Positions 1 through 11,200 of a stretch of 64,000 nucleotides of DNA are shown piece by piece. A program made the position numbers and the translations under genes. Every line of letters starts with the position of its first letter. The first letter of the stretch is position 1. This DNA is from Tragulus kanchil (taxonomy: Eukaryota; Chordata; Mammalia; Artiodactyla; Tragulidae): assembly GCA_022376925.1 (NCBI GenBank), contig JAIOJX010000025.1, forward strand, positions 188,418,801-188,482,800. The letters run 5' to 3'. The notes beneath the pieces are model-generated. The model did not search any database, was not told the DNA's origin, and saw only the letters and a list, made by a program, of their open reading frames with translations.

Positions 1-2175
1 CCTGCCAGTCTGCAAACAGACGCTAAGATTTCAGAAAACACCTGCACCAACCTCACCCAAGCCCTGACTCCTCTGTGTGTGGGGGCACGGAGGGTGCCGG
101 CCATCCTGAAGGGGGAGGCCAGGCCCGGCACCCTGCAGGCCAAGGCGGGGGTGGCCTCCAGGACGCCCTTGAGCGGGAAGGCCACCGAGGCTGGCAGCAA
201 GTGGACAAGGCCACGTGCGAGCTGCCTGCTGTGCTGCTCTCCAGATGGACTACGCCCCACTGGGCCCCCAGCGCAGCCCTGGACCCACCTGCCGGCCAGA
301 CGGTGGGCACGGCAGGGCAGCCACGGCCGAGGGGGCAGAGCCAGCCAGGCCTCCTGCTTGTTCTGAAGCTAACGTGGCCCCAGCCCCGTGAGGAGGGTGC
401 TGGTGTGCCCATGCCCTTCAAGGCAGCAGGAGACGGTGTCCAAAGGGGAACCCACGCCCCCTAGCCCCAGGCTGGTCTTGCCAGCCCCAGCGGCACCAGA
501 GCCAGGTCTGTGTGCCCACTCGCCGGGGTGGGAAGCGCGAGCAGTCCACACCGAGGCGGGCGGGGGGCGGCGCTCCAGCCCGGGGCACAGGCGCCGAGCC
601 CCACCTGCCTCAGGCTTGCCTCCGCTCCTGGGGGGAGGGCGGGGCCGCGGAGTGACAGCACAGCCCCACGTGCCCAGACCTACGGACCCTGGCCCTGGCT
701 GGCAGAGGGTGATGGACGTTCCAGACCCTGATGGCACACAGCCCCGCCGCTGGGCAGAGGGCCGGCAGCCGGCCAGGCACGTCCAGTAGGGGGAGAAGCC
801 AGGCGCCCAGACAGATGGCGAGGCCTCCCCACGTTGATTTCTGAAGTGAAGGAATACGGGGCTGCACAATCCAGATACAGGAACGATTAATCCAAGATTA
901 AGGAAAACTGTCCAAACAGTTTATCTCCCAGTAATGAGAAGGCGTCACAGTTTAGGAACCCAGTGAATGGAGCAATTGTTTAAACACAACGGAAAAACGC
1001 CGGCACCCAGTAGAGATGGAATGAGCATCTCAGGAAAATGAAGGAGCAATTTAAAAGCCTTTGAAGAAAATCAATAGGAGCCGGCTGCGGGCCGTCCTGC
1101 GTGCTGACGGGCCCTGGAGCCCTGTGCACATTGTCACCGAGGTGAGCATCGGGAAAGAAAATTGCCCGCATGCGAGGAGGCGGGATCGATACTGCAGTTA
1201 GTAAAGAGACGCTATTTCACATCTGACTGGCCAGCGCCGGCCGCAGCCCCGGCCGGGTACCTGTTGTTAACAAGTCACCAAGGGCTGCAGAACCCGGTCC
1301 TCTTCAGGGCTGACACAAAAAAACACGCTCTTAATCTGCTCGAGCGTGGGCCACCGGGGAAGGCCGCGGCCCGCGGATTAGGGGGCCCGGGTCCCTCCCC
1401 TGCCACCCTCCAGGGCCTGGGGCTTAGGCACTGACCCCGGTGTGAGGCCAAAATCTAACCGTTGCCTCTCATGACCGAGGGAAAAACCTGCTAAAGACGC
1501 AGGTCGGCCCAGCGGGGACCCACAGGCCGCCAGCCCTGCCCCTAGGGCACAGCCGCTTCTTTGCCAAGAGAAAGGGGTCCCTCCAGACCCCAGCCTAGGT
1601 TTGAGAGACCACGGGAATGTCGATCTGGGTCAGAGTGGCCTCGGGGGGCCCCAACCCCATTCCGGGTATGCCCAGGTGAGGCCAGAAACAGGGGCCCCGA
1701 GGAGGATCCCGAGAGGGCACCCCAGGCTCAGAGGCTCAGGAGGCCCGCCCAGGACCACAGGCAAAACCCTGCTCGCACGCCCACACGCTGCAGCGCTCGG
1801 CAGCCCCGCGCGCGGCCCTGCGTGGCAGCAGGCGACAGGGCAGAGAGGAGCCGGCGCTCTCCAGGCAGCTGGGGGCTCAGCCCGGTAACTTTCCTCACCT
1901 TGACTTCTTCATACGCTTAAAAACGGGTGTAAGAACCCAGAATCCAACAGATGACGACCCGGCGGTTTCTGGTCATAGCTGCGCTTACACACCCATCAGG
2001 AGCCGTGTGAAAACGCGGCGAGGACGCGAGCTGAGTGTCTCGCCAGCCCCGAGGGCCACGCGTCCCGAGCTACCGCCGCCCAAGAAGCGGCGAGGGGCCC
2101 CCGCAGACACTGCGGGCTCGCCGGGAGGCTGCTGCCGTCTGGGGTGTCCGCCCACCCGCCCCGTCCCCCACTTAC
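1..2175. other. UVSSA intron 11 (partial), no exon seen
   Basis: Between the left edge and exon 11 I see no UVSSA coding similarity. The first 800 bp and the stretch from 1340 to 2175 are GC-rich unique-looking sequence; the only distinct piece is the AT-richer island at 860-1340. Open frames here look like chance frames of GC-rich DNA. Confidence 0.6.
860..1340. promoter_or_regulatory. AT-richer island in UVSSA intron 11, candidate conserved element
   Basis: An AT-rich patch in GC-rich surroundings with TAATCC (888-893) and other TAAT-like motifs, no repeat similarity that I recognise and no coding potential. An enhancer role is a guess. Confidence 0.25.
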
Positions 2176-2290
2176 CTGGGCACCCTGTCGGCCTCTGCTG
2201 CTGCTGCCGCCTCTGCTCCCAGGCCCTGTCCTCTGGGCGGAGGGGCCGCCCCGCGTCGTCCCTCGGGATGATCTTCCCGTGGAAAGGGCA
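2176..2290 (-). CDS. UVSSA: UVSSA coding exon 11 (last exon in window)
   Basis: Codes residues 552-589 plus one base. It starts [20 protein letters not shown], with C552 and H555 completing the zinc finger, and ends in a glutamine-rich tail ([12 protein letters not shown]) before a strong donor CAG|GTAAGT. The human tail at this place reads differently, so the exact 3' boundary is a little less certain. No later UVSSA exon is visible to the left; the conserved C terminus must lie outside. Confidence 0.88.
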
Positions 2291-5200
2291 CTGCGCAGAG
2301 GACAGAGAGGTTCTAACGCAAGAGGGGCTGCTGGCCATCCCACCGAGGCCTCTGAGCGGGGCCGGCCCACACCACACCGCCCTCTGGACACACGCCAACC
2401 AAGGAAGGGCCCTCAGGCGCAGCCGTGCAGAGCCGGGCAGCCGGCGGGTCTGCAGTCAGTCCGCCTCCACAGACCCCCAGGTCCAGCCCAAAGCAGGCTC
2501 AGGGCAGTGCCGGAGGCGAGGCGGGGTGCAGGCCAGAGCGAGCCAGCCCCGCGCCTGCCCCAGAGAGGGCCGTGGTACCAGCCGCGTGGAGCCAGCCCTG
2601 CCCCGGCCCGGCAGAGGCAGCCCCCACGGCCACGCCCAGCCTCACCTTCAGGCGGTCCTGGCGCTCACAGAGCCGACCGTCAGGCCGGGGGGCGCGGCAC
2701 CTGTGCTGCACGGGCTCAAACTGCCCCGCAAAGGTGATATGGCGACTCCGCAGAGACTCGGCCACGGCGGCACTGTCCACCTCCGCGTCCACCTCGCAGG
2801 GCTTCCAGAAGCGGTGCTCAGAGTCGGACCTGCACACGGACCTGACCCTCAGCGCCCACAGCGAGGCCGGGCTGGGCGGCCGCAGGGCTGGGGGTGGGCC
2901 TTGAGCCCACCCAGGTGAAGCAGAGACGCCCAGCATCGCCAGAGTACTGCCAGGCATCCCAGCAGCCCAATGCCCTGCCTGGCCTGGACTCAAGGGGGCT
3001 CCCTGATGGTGGCTGGCAGGACACCCCCTCCCTCCCCCTCCCCCCAGTCTGGAGAGAAAGTGAGGCCACTGCAGCAATGGAATGGCTTCCGAGACACTCC
3101 TTGTGAAAGCAGCCCTAGGCTTGGCCTGCAGAGCTGAGTCAGAGGACAGAGGGCGGGGGGGCGAGGGCCGGGGCGGCCGGCTGGGAGCAGCGGGCCGGGC
3201 CCTAGGCCAGGGCAGAGGACCCGTCACACTGCTGCGATGCCCAGCCATCAGGGTGGACGACAAGGCATGCTCCCCAAGCGAGCAGCCAGGAGGTTCACAA
3301 AGCCCACAGGCTTGTGGGCAGGGCCAGACCACCACCCAGGCCCGGGGCTTCGAGACCCCATGGGTCTCAGTCAGCAGGACGCGTGAGGGCTGTGCCCCGG
3401 CCACGCTCAGGGGGAGCGGGCTGGGCGGCTCCAGGACCCGGGGCCGCCAGCGCTCACTTGAGGATCTTTCCAGTGGCTGCCTCCTCCTGGCCCCAGTAGC
3501 AAAGGTCCACCCCAAAGGGCACGACAGGCGCCCGGGCCCGCTCGGCTGCCAGCCTCTCGGCCTGCTCCGGTCCCAGCGGAGTCCTGGAGAGAGCAGGGGT
3601 CAGTGGCGTGGAGTCTGGAGCTGACCTCTGCCACCCGCCCCTCCCTCCCTGGAGCATCTGGTCACACGCTTGGGCCCTGACCTCTGCCACCTCAGGCCTG
3701 GACCACAGGGGAGCTGGTCTCATAGCGTGGTCCTCACACTGGGACCAGAGGACCCTAATGTCTGTCCCTTCAACCCCTGAGCCTCGGGCCCCTCCCACAG
3801 GGAGGACCTGGCCTGCACCCCAGCACTGAGGGCTCCCAGCCCCGCGGACGCTGCCCTCGTACGGACATTGGCAGGTGCACCCTGGCCAGGGGCGCACACA
3901 TGGGGCTGTGCATGCGGGCCTGCCTGGGCAGAGGCAGGCGTCTGGCATCACCTGGGGCTCTGGGGCAGGGCTGGGGACAAGCGGGGCCGGAGCCGATGCA
4001 GCTGGGCGGCCGCGGAGGTGGGGTCGCAGGCCTCCTCGTCACTCCCAGTTCTCTTCCGCACCTTCGAACCTGGCGCGGCCAGGCCTTCCTGCAGCCCTGG
4101 GACAGAGACGTGTCTGCTCTCGGCCACCGCCCCGTGACCTCGGACAGACCCCTGGAGGGCACCATGCCCCTGCCCCGTGCAGACGGCACAACACGTGTGA
4201 GCACGCCACCCCGCCAAGAGCACCCACCCCACCAGCCTGGGTCCCAGTGCTGGTCTTCCACTGGGAAGGCCACCAGCCACGGACCTCTGCGGGCTAGCTG
4301 TCCTTGCCGAGGTGCCCAGAGCAGTGGGGGCAGCACCTCTGACAGGAACGGACCCTCTCAGCCTGCTCCCCTGGCCACCCTGCCTGCCCGTGCCAGCTCC
4401 CAGGCCGTCCCTGACTCCCGTCAGCCCTGCCCTGATGGGCGCAGGGCCAGGCCCCAGGAGGCAGGGGCGGGTGTGCATCAGGACCCCAGAGGTCCTCCAC
4501 CCCGAGGCCTCGCTGCCCTCTCTGAGCTCTGCCCACACAGGGAGAGGCGGCCAGGAAGACAGTGAACAAAGTACCCAAGGCAGGGACGGAGGAGGAGCTA
4601 GAGACCCGGCAGGCCCACGAGACAGAGGGGAGACGGCGGGCGGCCTCGGAGGACGACTCCCAGCAGGGCTGGAGGCCGGGCGGCAGCTGCACGCAGGCGC
4701 AGGCACCCTCACTGCTGGGCCCAGGGGAGGACATCACTGGAGTGGGGGACATCGAGTCCAGCCCTCCTGGGATCAGAGGAAGACTGGGGGGCTCGCCGAG
4801 GGCCAGGAAGGAGAAGACAAGAGCAAGTCACTCCCAAGGACACTCAGGCAAGCCAGAGGTGAAGAGGAGGGAGGTCCGCGCTCCTCCAGCAGCTGGGAGC
4901 ACCGCAGCTGGGAGCACCAGCACCCCCACAAGCCCCGAGGGAGAGGTCTGGGGAACCACGGCCAACTCAGACGTCCATGCCCAGCCACGCGAGCTGCCAA
5001 GCTGCAGGTGGAGGATGCGCCCCCACGGCGTGCTCAGGAGGGTTCACAGGACACGGGGGGTGAAGGCCAGAGATGACCTGGAGAAACCCACGGCCAGCTC
5101 GCCCGAGCCCGAGCACTCAGTCACGAGAACGAAGCTGGCACCTGGCTAGCCCTACACACCCCGCCTCACGCAGGACGTCAGGACGTGCGGACAGGCAGGG

Positions 5201-8200
5201 CCAGGAGGCACAGCGCCAGGGAGCGGCAGCCCGGCTCCTCGGAGCAGGCGTCACCGTCGGCACGTAAATGCTCGCACCGGGCAAACAAGATCCTAAACCA
5301 GGGCAAGAAAGATCTATCCAGCAAAGAACAGGCGGGAAAGAGGAAAGGACAAGACAGTAACAACAGCACAGCGGAGAGAAAGCAAGGTGAACAGACTCCC
5401 GGCAAACGGGTGTCCACAGCTGAGAACACGGGAGTATCTCATTAATGGGTTACAGTTGATGAACAGAGACTGGTGAGTTTATCTGAAAGGATGAAATGAG
5501 ACTATGAAACCAGGAACCAGAAGAACGCTAAGCTGATGTCATGAGAAACCTATGTCAAAACGGGGCACAAGGAGGCGTGTGCAAGGGCAACGGCCCCAGG
5601 AGGCAGGGGCGGGTGTGCATCAGGACCCCAGAGGTCCTCCACCCCGAGGCCTCGCTGCCCTCTCTGAGCTCTGCCCACACAGGGAGAGGCGGCCAGGAAG
5701 ACAGTGAACAAAGTACCCAAGGCAGGGACGGAGGAGGAGCTAGAGACCCGGCAGGCCCACGAGACAGAGGGGAGACGGCGGGCGGCCTCGGAGGACGACT
5801 CCCAGCAGGGCTGGAGGCCGGGCGGCAGCTGCACGCAGGCGCAGGCACCCTCACTGCTGGGCCCAGGGGAGGACATCACTGGAGTGGGGGACATCGAGTC
5901 CAGCCCTCCTGGGATCAGAGGAAGACTGGGGGGCTCGCCGAGGGCCAGGAAGGAGAAGACAAGAGCAAGTCACTCCCAAGGACACTCAGGCAAGCCAGAG
6001 GTGAAGAGGAGGGAGGTCCGCGCTCCTCCAGCAGCTGGGAGCACCGCAGCTGGGAGCACCAGCACCCCCACAAGCCCCGAGGGAGAGGTCTGGGGAACCA
6101 CGGCCAACTCAGACGTCCATGCCCAGCCACGCGAGCTGCCAAGCTGCAGGTGGAGGATGCGCCCCCACGGCGTGCTCAGGAGGGTTCACAGGACACGGGG
6201 GGTGAAGGCCAGAGATGACCTGGAGAAACCCACGGCCAGCTCGCCCGAGCCCGAGCACTCAGTCACGAGAACGAAGCTGGCACCTGGCTAGCCCTACACA
6301 CCCCGCCTCACGCAGGACGTCAGGACGTGCGGACAGGCAGGGCCAGGAGGCACAGCGCCAGGGAGCGGCAGCCCGGCTCCTCGGAGCAGGCGTCACCGTC
6401 GGCACGTAAATGCTCGCACCGGGCAAACAAGATCCTAAACCAGGGCAAGAAAGATCTATCCAGCAAAGAACAGGCGGGAAAGAGGAAAGGACAAGACAGT
6501 AACAACAGCACAGCGGAGAGAAAGCAAGGTGAACAGACTCCCGGCAAACGGGTGTCCACAGCTGAGAACACGGGAGTATCTCATTAATGGGTTACAGTTG
6601 ATGAACAGAGACTGGTGAGTTTATCTGAAAGGATGAAATGAGACTATGAAACCAGGAACCAGAAGAACGCTAAGCTGATGTCATGAGAAACCTATGTCAA
6701 AACGGGGCACAAGGAGGCGTGTGCAAAGGGGCAACGGCCCCAGCAGGACCCTGGCCAGCGGGTCCAGGCGAAGGGCAGATGCCCTGGGTCTCCCATCTAA
6801 GAAACCCTTCCCAGGACACATGGAAAACAGGACAGCCAGAAGGCAGCCCCAGGAGCCACGGGGCCACCCCAGGAGCACAGAGGAGCTGCGTGGACACCGA
6901 CAGAGTGAGGCTCGCGGTGCCTGCCTGGCCCTCCTGACGGCGGCTCCATCCTCCGGTCTCACGCGGGAACTCACTCGGGAGAAAGGAAATGGCTCAGCAC
7001 CGAGGACTGGGCGCCAGAGAAGAGCTTCCTGTGTGGTGAGGGGTGCAACGAAGGCAGGCAGGTGGCCCAGACTCACCCCAGCTCCAGTCTCCGCGGCAGG
7101 GCACGCAGACCTCACGGACACGCGCCCTGGTGCCGGCACGTGGCCTCCCTGTGCCCGCGCGCTGTCTGCTGCTTCTGCAGAGGCCTCAGGCTGCCTGCAA
7201 ATCTGCAAATGCTCCCTCTAGCTCCTTCAGGCAAGCCCCTGCCCTGCCCGCACCACTCCCTCCAAGCTCACGCACAGCCTGCGAGGCCGGGTCCACCCCG
7301 CTTCTCGCTTCTCGGGCGCCTGCGTCTGAGAGCCGAGGGCAGGGGGCGGAGCCGCTGGGCATCCTGCGCGGGCCACCCCCAGCCCTGAGCGCTGAGTGCA
7401 CCCGGCGGGCAGGGACCCCGCTCCATCACCGGCACAGCCCAGGTCCAGGCACGGGGCCCTCCAGACGCCTCCCACCCGGGACCTCGAGCTCACGGTGCTG
7501 CCGGCCGGCGCAGACCCGCACAGCCGCGCACGCGCGCCGGGAGGCGGGATGCTAAGTGGCCACAGCGGCGCTTACGAAGGTGGATACAATCACAGCCCGA
7601 AGATCGATACAAGAATTCCTAAGAGTTACAAGAATGAAATATATTTTTCATTGATTTGTTGTTTGAAACCATTAAAAAGATGGGTAAGCGTGTTGAAGCG
7701 GAGTAATTGGGTTACAGTTGATGAACAGAGACTGGTGAGTTTATCTGAAAGGATGAAATGAGACTATGAAACCAGGAACCAGAAGAACGCTAAGCTGATG
7801 TCATGAGAAACCTATGTCAAAACGGGGCACAAGGAGGCGTGTGCAAAGGGGCAACGGCCCCAGCAGGACCCTGGCCAGCGGGTCCAGGCGAAGGGCAGAT
7901 GCCCTGGGTCTCCCATCTAAGAAACCCTTCCCAGGACACATGGAAAACAGGACAGCCAGAAGGCAGCCCCAGGAGCCACGGGGCCACCCCAGGAGCACAG
8001 AGGAGCTGCGTGGACACCGACAGAGTGAGGCTCGCGGTGCCTGCCTGGCCCTCCTGACGGCGGCTCCATCCTCCGGTCTCACGCGGGAACTCACTCGGGA
8101 GAAAGGAAATGGCTCAGCACCGAGGACTGGGCGCCAGAGAAGAGCTTCCTGTGTGGTGAGGGGTGCAACGAAGGCAGGCAGGTGGCCCAGACTCACCCCA

Positions 8201-11200
8201 GCTCCAGTCTCCGCGGCAGGGCACGCAGACCTCACGGACACGCGCCCTGGTGCCGGCACGTGGCCTCCCTGTGCCCGCGCGCTGTCTGCTGCTTCTGCAG
8301 AGGCCTCAGGCTGCCTGCAAATCTGCAAATGCTCCCTCTAGCTCCTTCAGGCAAGCCCCTGCCCTGCCCGCACCACTCCCTCCAAGCTCACGCACAGCCT
8401 GCGAGGCCGGGTCCACCCCGCTTCTCGCTTCTCGGGCGCCTGCGTCTGAGAGCCGAGGGCAGGGGGCGGAGCCGCTGGGCATCCTGCGCGGGCCACCCCC
8501 AGCCCTGAGCGCTGAGTGCACCCGGCGGGCAGGGACCCCGCTCCATCACCGGCACAGCCCAGGTCCAGGCACGGGGCCCTCCAGACGCCTCCCACCCGGG
8601 ACCTCGAGCTCACGGTGCTGCCGGCCGGCGCAGACCCGCACAGCCGCGCACGCGCGCCGGGAGGCGGGATGCTAAGTGGCCACAGCGGCGCTTACGAAGG
8701 TGGATACAATCACAGCCCGAAGATCGATACAAGAATTCCTAAGAGTTACAAGAATGAAATATATTTTTCATTGATTTGTTGTTTGAAACCATTAAAAAGA
8801 TGGGTAAGCGTGTTGAAGCAGGGTAAACGGCCAGGGCACTGAGAAAACACTGCCATTCTCACACTGCTGTAGAAAATCAATCTCCATGACACACTTTCAA
8901 GTAAAAATCCAAAAAGCAGGTGCAGCCGCGGCTGCGGGGAGCACGTGGACTCAGGGAGACGGCAGCCACGGGCGGCCCCGACCAGGCCGCCGGTAAAGCT
9001 CAAGCTCAGACCCCGGCTCAGCCTCACTCCCACAGAGGCTCTTAGGAAGAATCACAGAAACATCTAAATCCCCTTTTTGTTTAAAGTGACCAAGTGGCAC
9101 CTATTTGTGCTGCAGCAGGAGGGGCTGTGGATCAGGGATCGATGGCAGGAAGCGGGAGGCGGGCCGCGAGCAGAGTTGGGCTGGAGCCTGACACTATTGA
9201 TTTTACCTAGTTCAGCTGGCCTTGTAATTAAAATGTAAATTTGAGAAAGAGATTATGTCCTGACAGAAATGGTAGGATTAAGAAGATAAAAGCCCCTCTG
9301 AAAAGTCAGAGAAAGAAACGAGAGAAACGGGCGCCGTCTCCCCAGCTCTGGATCTAGACGAATCTACTGCAGCGTCATCGTGTTTAATTGAAAACCCATG
9401 ACGACTATCAGCTGGAGTTATGAACTGGCGCCCAGCACTTCCCACGCCGGCCCCGCGCCCGGGGCTCCACGCTCCAGCCCAGGCCCCTGATCCCTCGAGG
9501 GAATGCAGAGCCTCCCAGCCGCCGCTGCCGCGGGCTGGCCCTGGAGCACAGCAGGCCCTGCCCCCCAGGAGCTCCCAGGCCGCCCGGCCGCAGACGCCGG
9601 GGACAGCGCGGCTCCGCTCGGCCACACCCGGGCCTGCTGGGAAGACCAGCGGCAGGCTGGCCACACCTGGAGGTGGTCACCAACAGCGAGGCCTGGCAAC
9701 TGGGAGCCTCCGGATGGGGCTGGGGCTCCCTCGAGGTGGAGTGGCCAGGGGGGACCTGGAAGGGCAGTTCTGGCTCTCGTGGGTGTGGGCTGCGACGGCC
9801 CTTGGGGAGGCCCAGACTAGGCACTAGAGGGAGATGGCAGAAGGGAGGGGCCCAGGGGTCAAAGGAGACCCACCACTGGGGCAGCGTGGTCAGCACAGTC
9901 ACCTGAGGGGGAGGTGGGGCCAGAAGGGCCGGTGGGAGGCAGCTGCACCCTCAGGTGCCCAGGGAGGGTCACCTGGCGAAGGGGTGGCCCGAACACCCTG
10001 GTCATGTCTTCACACTCCAACTGCCTAAGCACCTCAACTCCTTAACAAACCCGCTCTCGTCTCACACTGACTCAAACCTCAAACGGACTCGGCTCACTTT
10101 CCACACCAGCCACACGTGGGGCTGGCTTCCTCTGCCTCCTCTGGACACGAGGTGCCCCCTGTGCACACGCAGCTCCTGGAGGATTCTAGAAAAGAACCCA
10201 CGCGGGAGAGACAGGCGGCAGGAGGGCCTTCCCGAAGGGTTCGCTGCTCCTGGGCCAGATGCTGAGCCTGTGACGCCACCAACAGGACCAGGGCGCCGCC
10301 TGGCCTGTGGCGCCCCGAGGGCAACGGGGCAGCGGGGAGCCCGGAAAACCTGGGCAGACTGCGCCCCGCCCAAGGCAGTGGCCTCCCAGCCCCCTCCCAG
10401 CCCGGATGACCCCACAGCTGCGGGCACCACCCCACAGGCCTCCAACACTCCCTCGAGCGCGGCAGCCGTGCTCTCTGTTTGGAGGTGCCCTGCCCACCCT
10501 GGAGCTGCTCCAAGGCCTCCGCGACCCGACGAGGGCTGTCCCTTGCGGGTGGGGGGTCTGAAGCTGCGGGGCAGGAGGGCAGCACAGGCCATGTAGGCCC
10601 CCGCTCTTGGGGACAGCCTGGCGACACCCCAAGAACGGGAGGCAGGGCCTGCCCGCCAGGGACAGCAGGCACCCAGGATGCAGAGGACCCTGGGGAGGAC
10701 CCAGGCCAGCGAGGGTCCGATCGCGAAAGGCAAGTCACGTAATTTTCAATCAAAGTGGCCCTATGGGGTCACCTGGCAGGGCCACAGAGAGCCTCAGGAC
10801 CACGTGGCATGGACTGGGGCACCCCCGTGGCAGGCTCCCTGCCGCGTGGGCCCAGGCTGGACACCAGGCCGCCCTGAAGGGCAGCGTCCCGAGAGGGCCT
10901 CCTCCCCGCCCCACGCCGACTGCTCACCGCACTCGAGCCGCAGGGGCTCGGAGACGCAGGCCTCGTAGCCCTCCTTCTCTGGGACCTCCACGAAGTCCTC
11001 GTCCTCATCCTCGTCCTCGTCCCCGGGGGCGGCCTTCTGTGGAGACACCCCCGCCGCGTGAACGGCAACCGCAGGCAGAGCCCCCGTCCTGCCCCTGTGG
11101 GCCTCGTCCAGGCTGGGTCCAGCGCCGAGCGCGTGGCCGAGCGCGCCGCCTGCTCCCTGCCCTCCGCCGCAGCAGCCCCGCGTGCCCCTCCACGGCCGGC

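Larger units (their letters stand above)
4097..10927. other. UVSSA intron 7
   Basis: About 6.8 kb as assembled, 4.6 kb if duplications 1 and 2 are removed. It holds those duplications, an AT-rich island at 9040-9430, and otherwise GC-rich unique-looking sequence with no exon or transposon that I recognise. Confidence 0.7.

Noticed and set aside
2007..2918. Long plus-strand open frame (303 codons) opposite UVSSA exons 10 and 11
   Set aside because: It is the antisense shadow of UVSSA exons in very GC-rich DNA; it is Arg/Pro/Gly-rich and has no known domain.
4450..8819. Satellite or VNTR array
   Set aside because: The unit changes from A-B to B-C, only two copies of each occur, and errors cluster at junctions; unmerged contigs explain it better.
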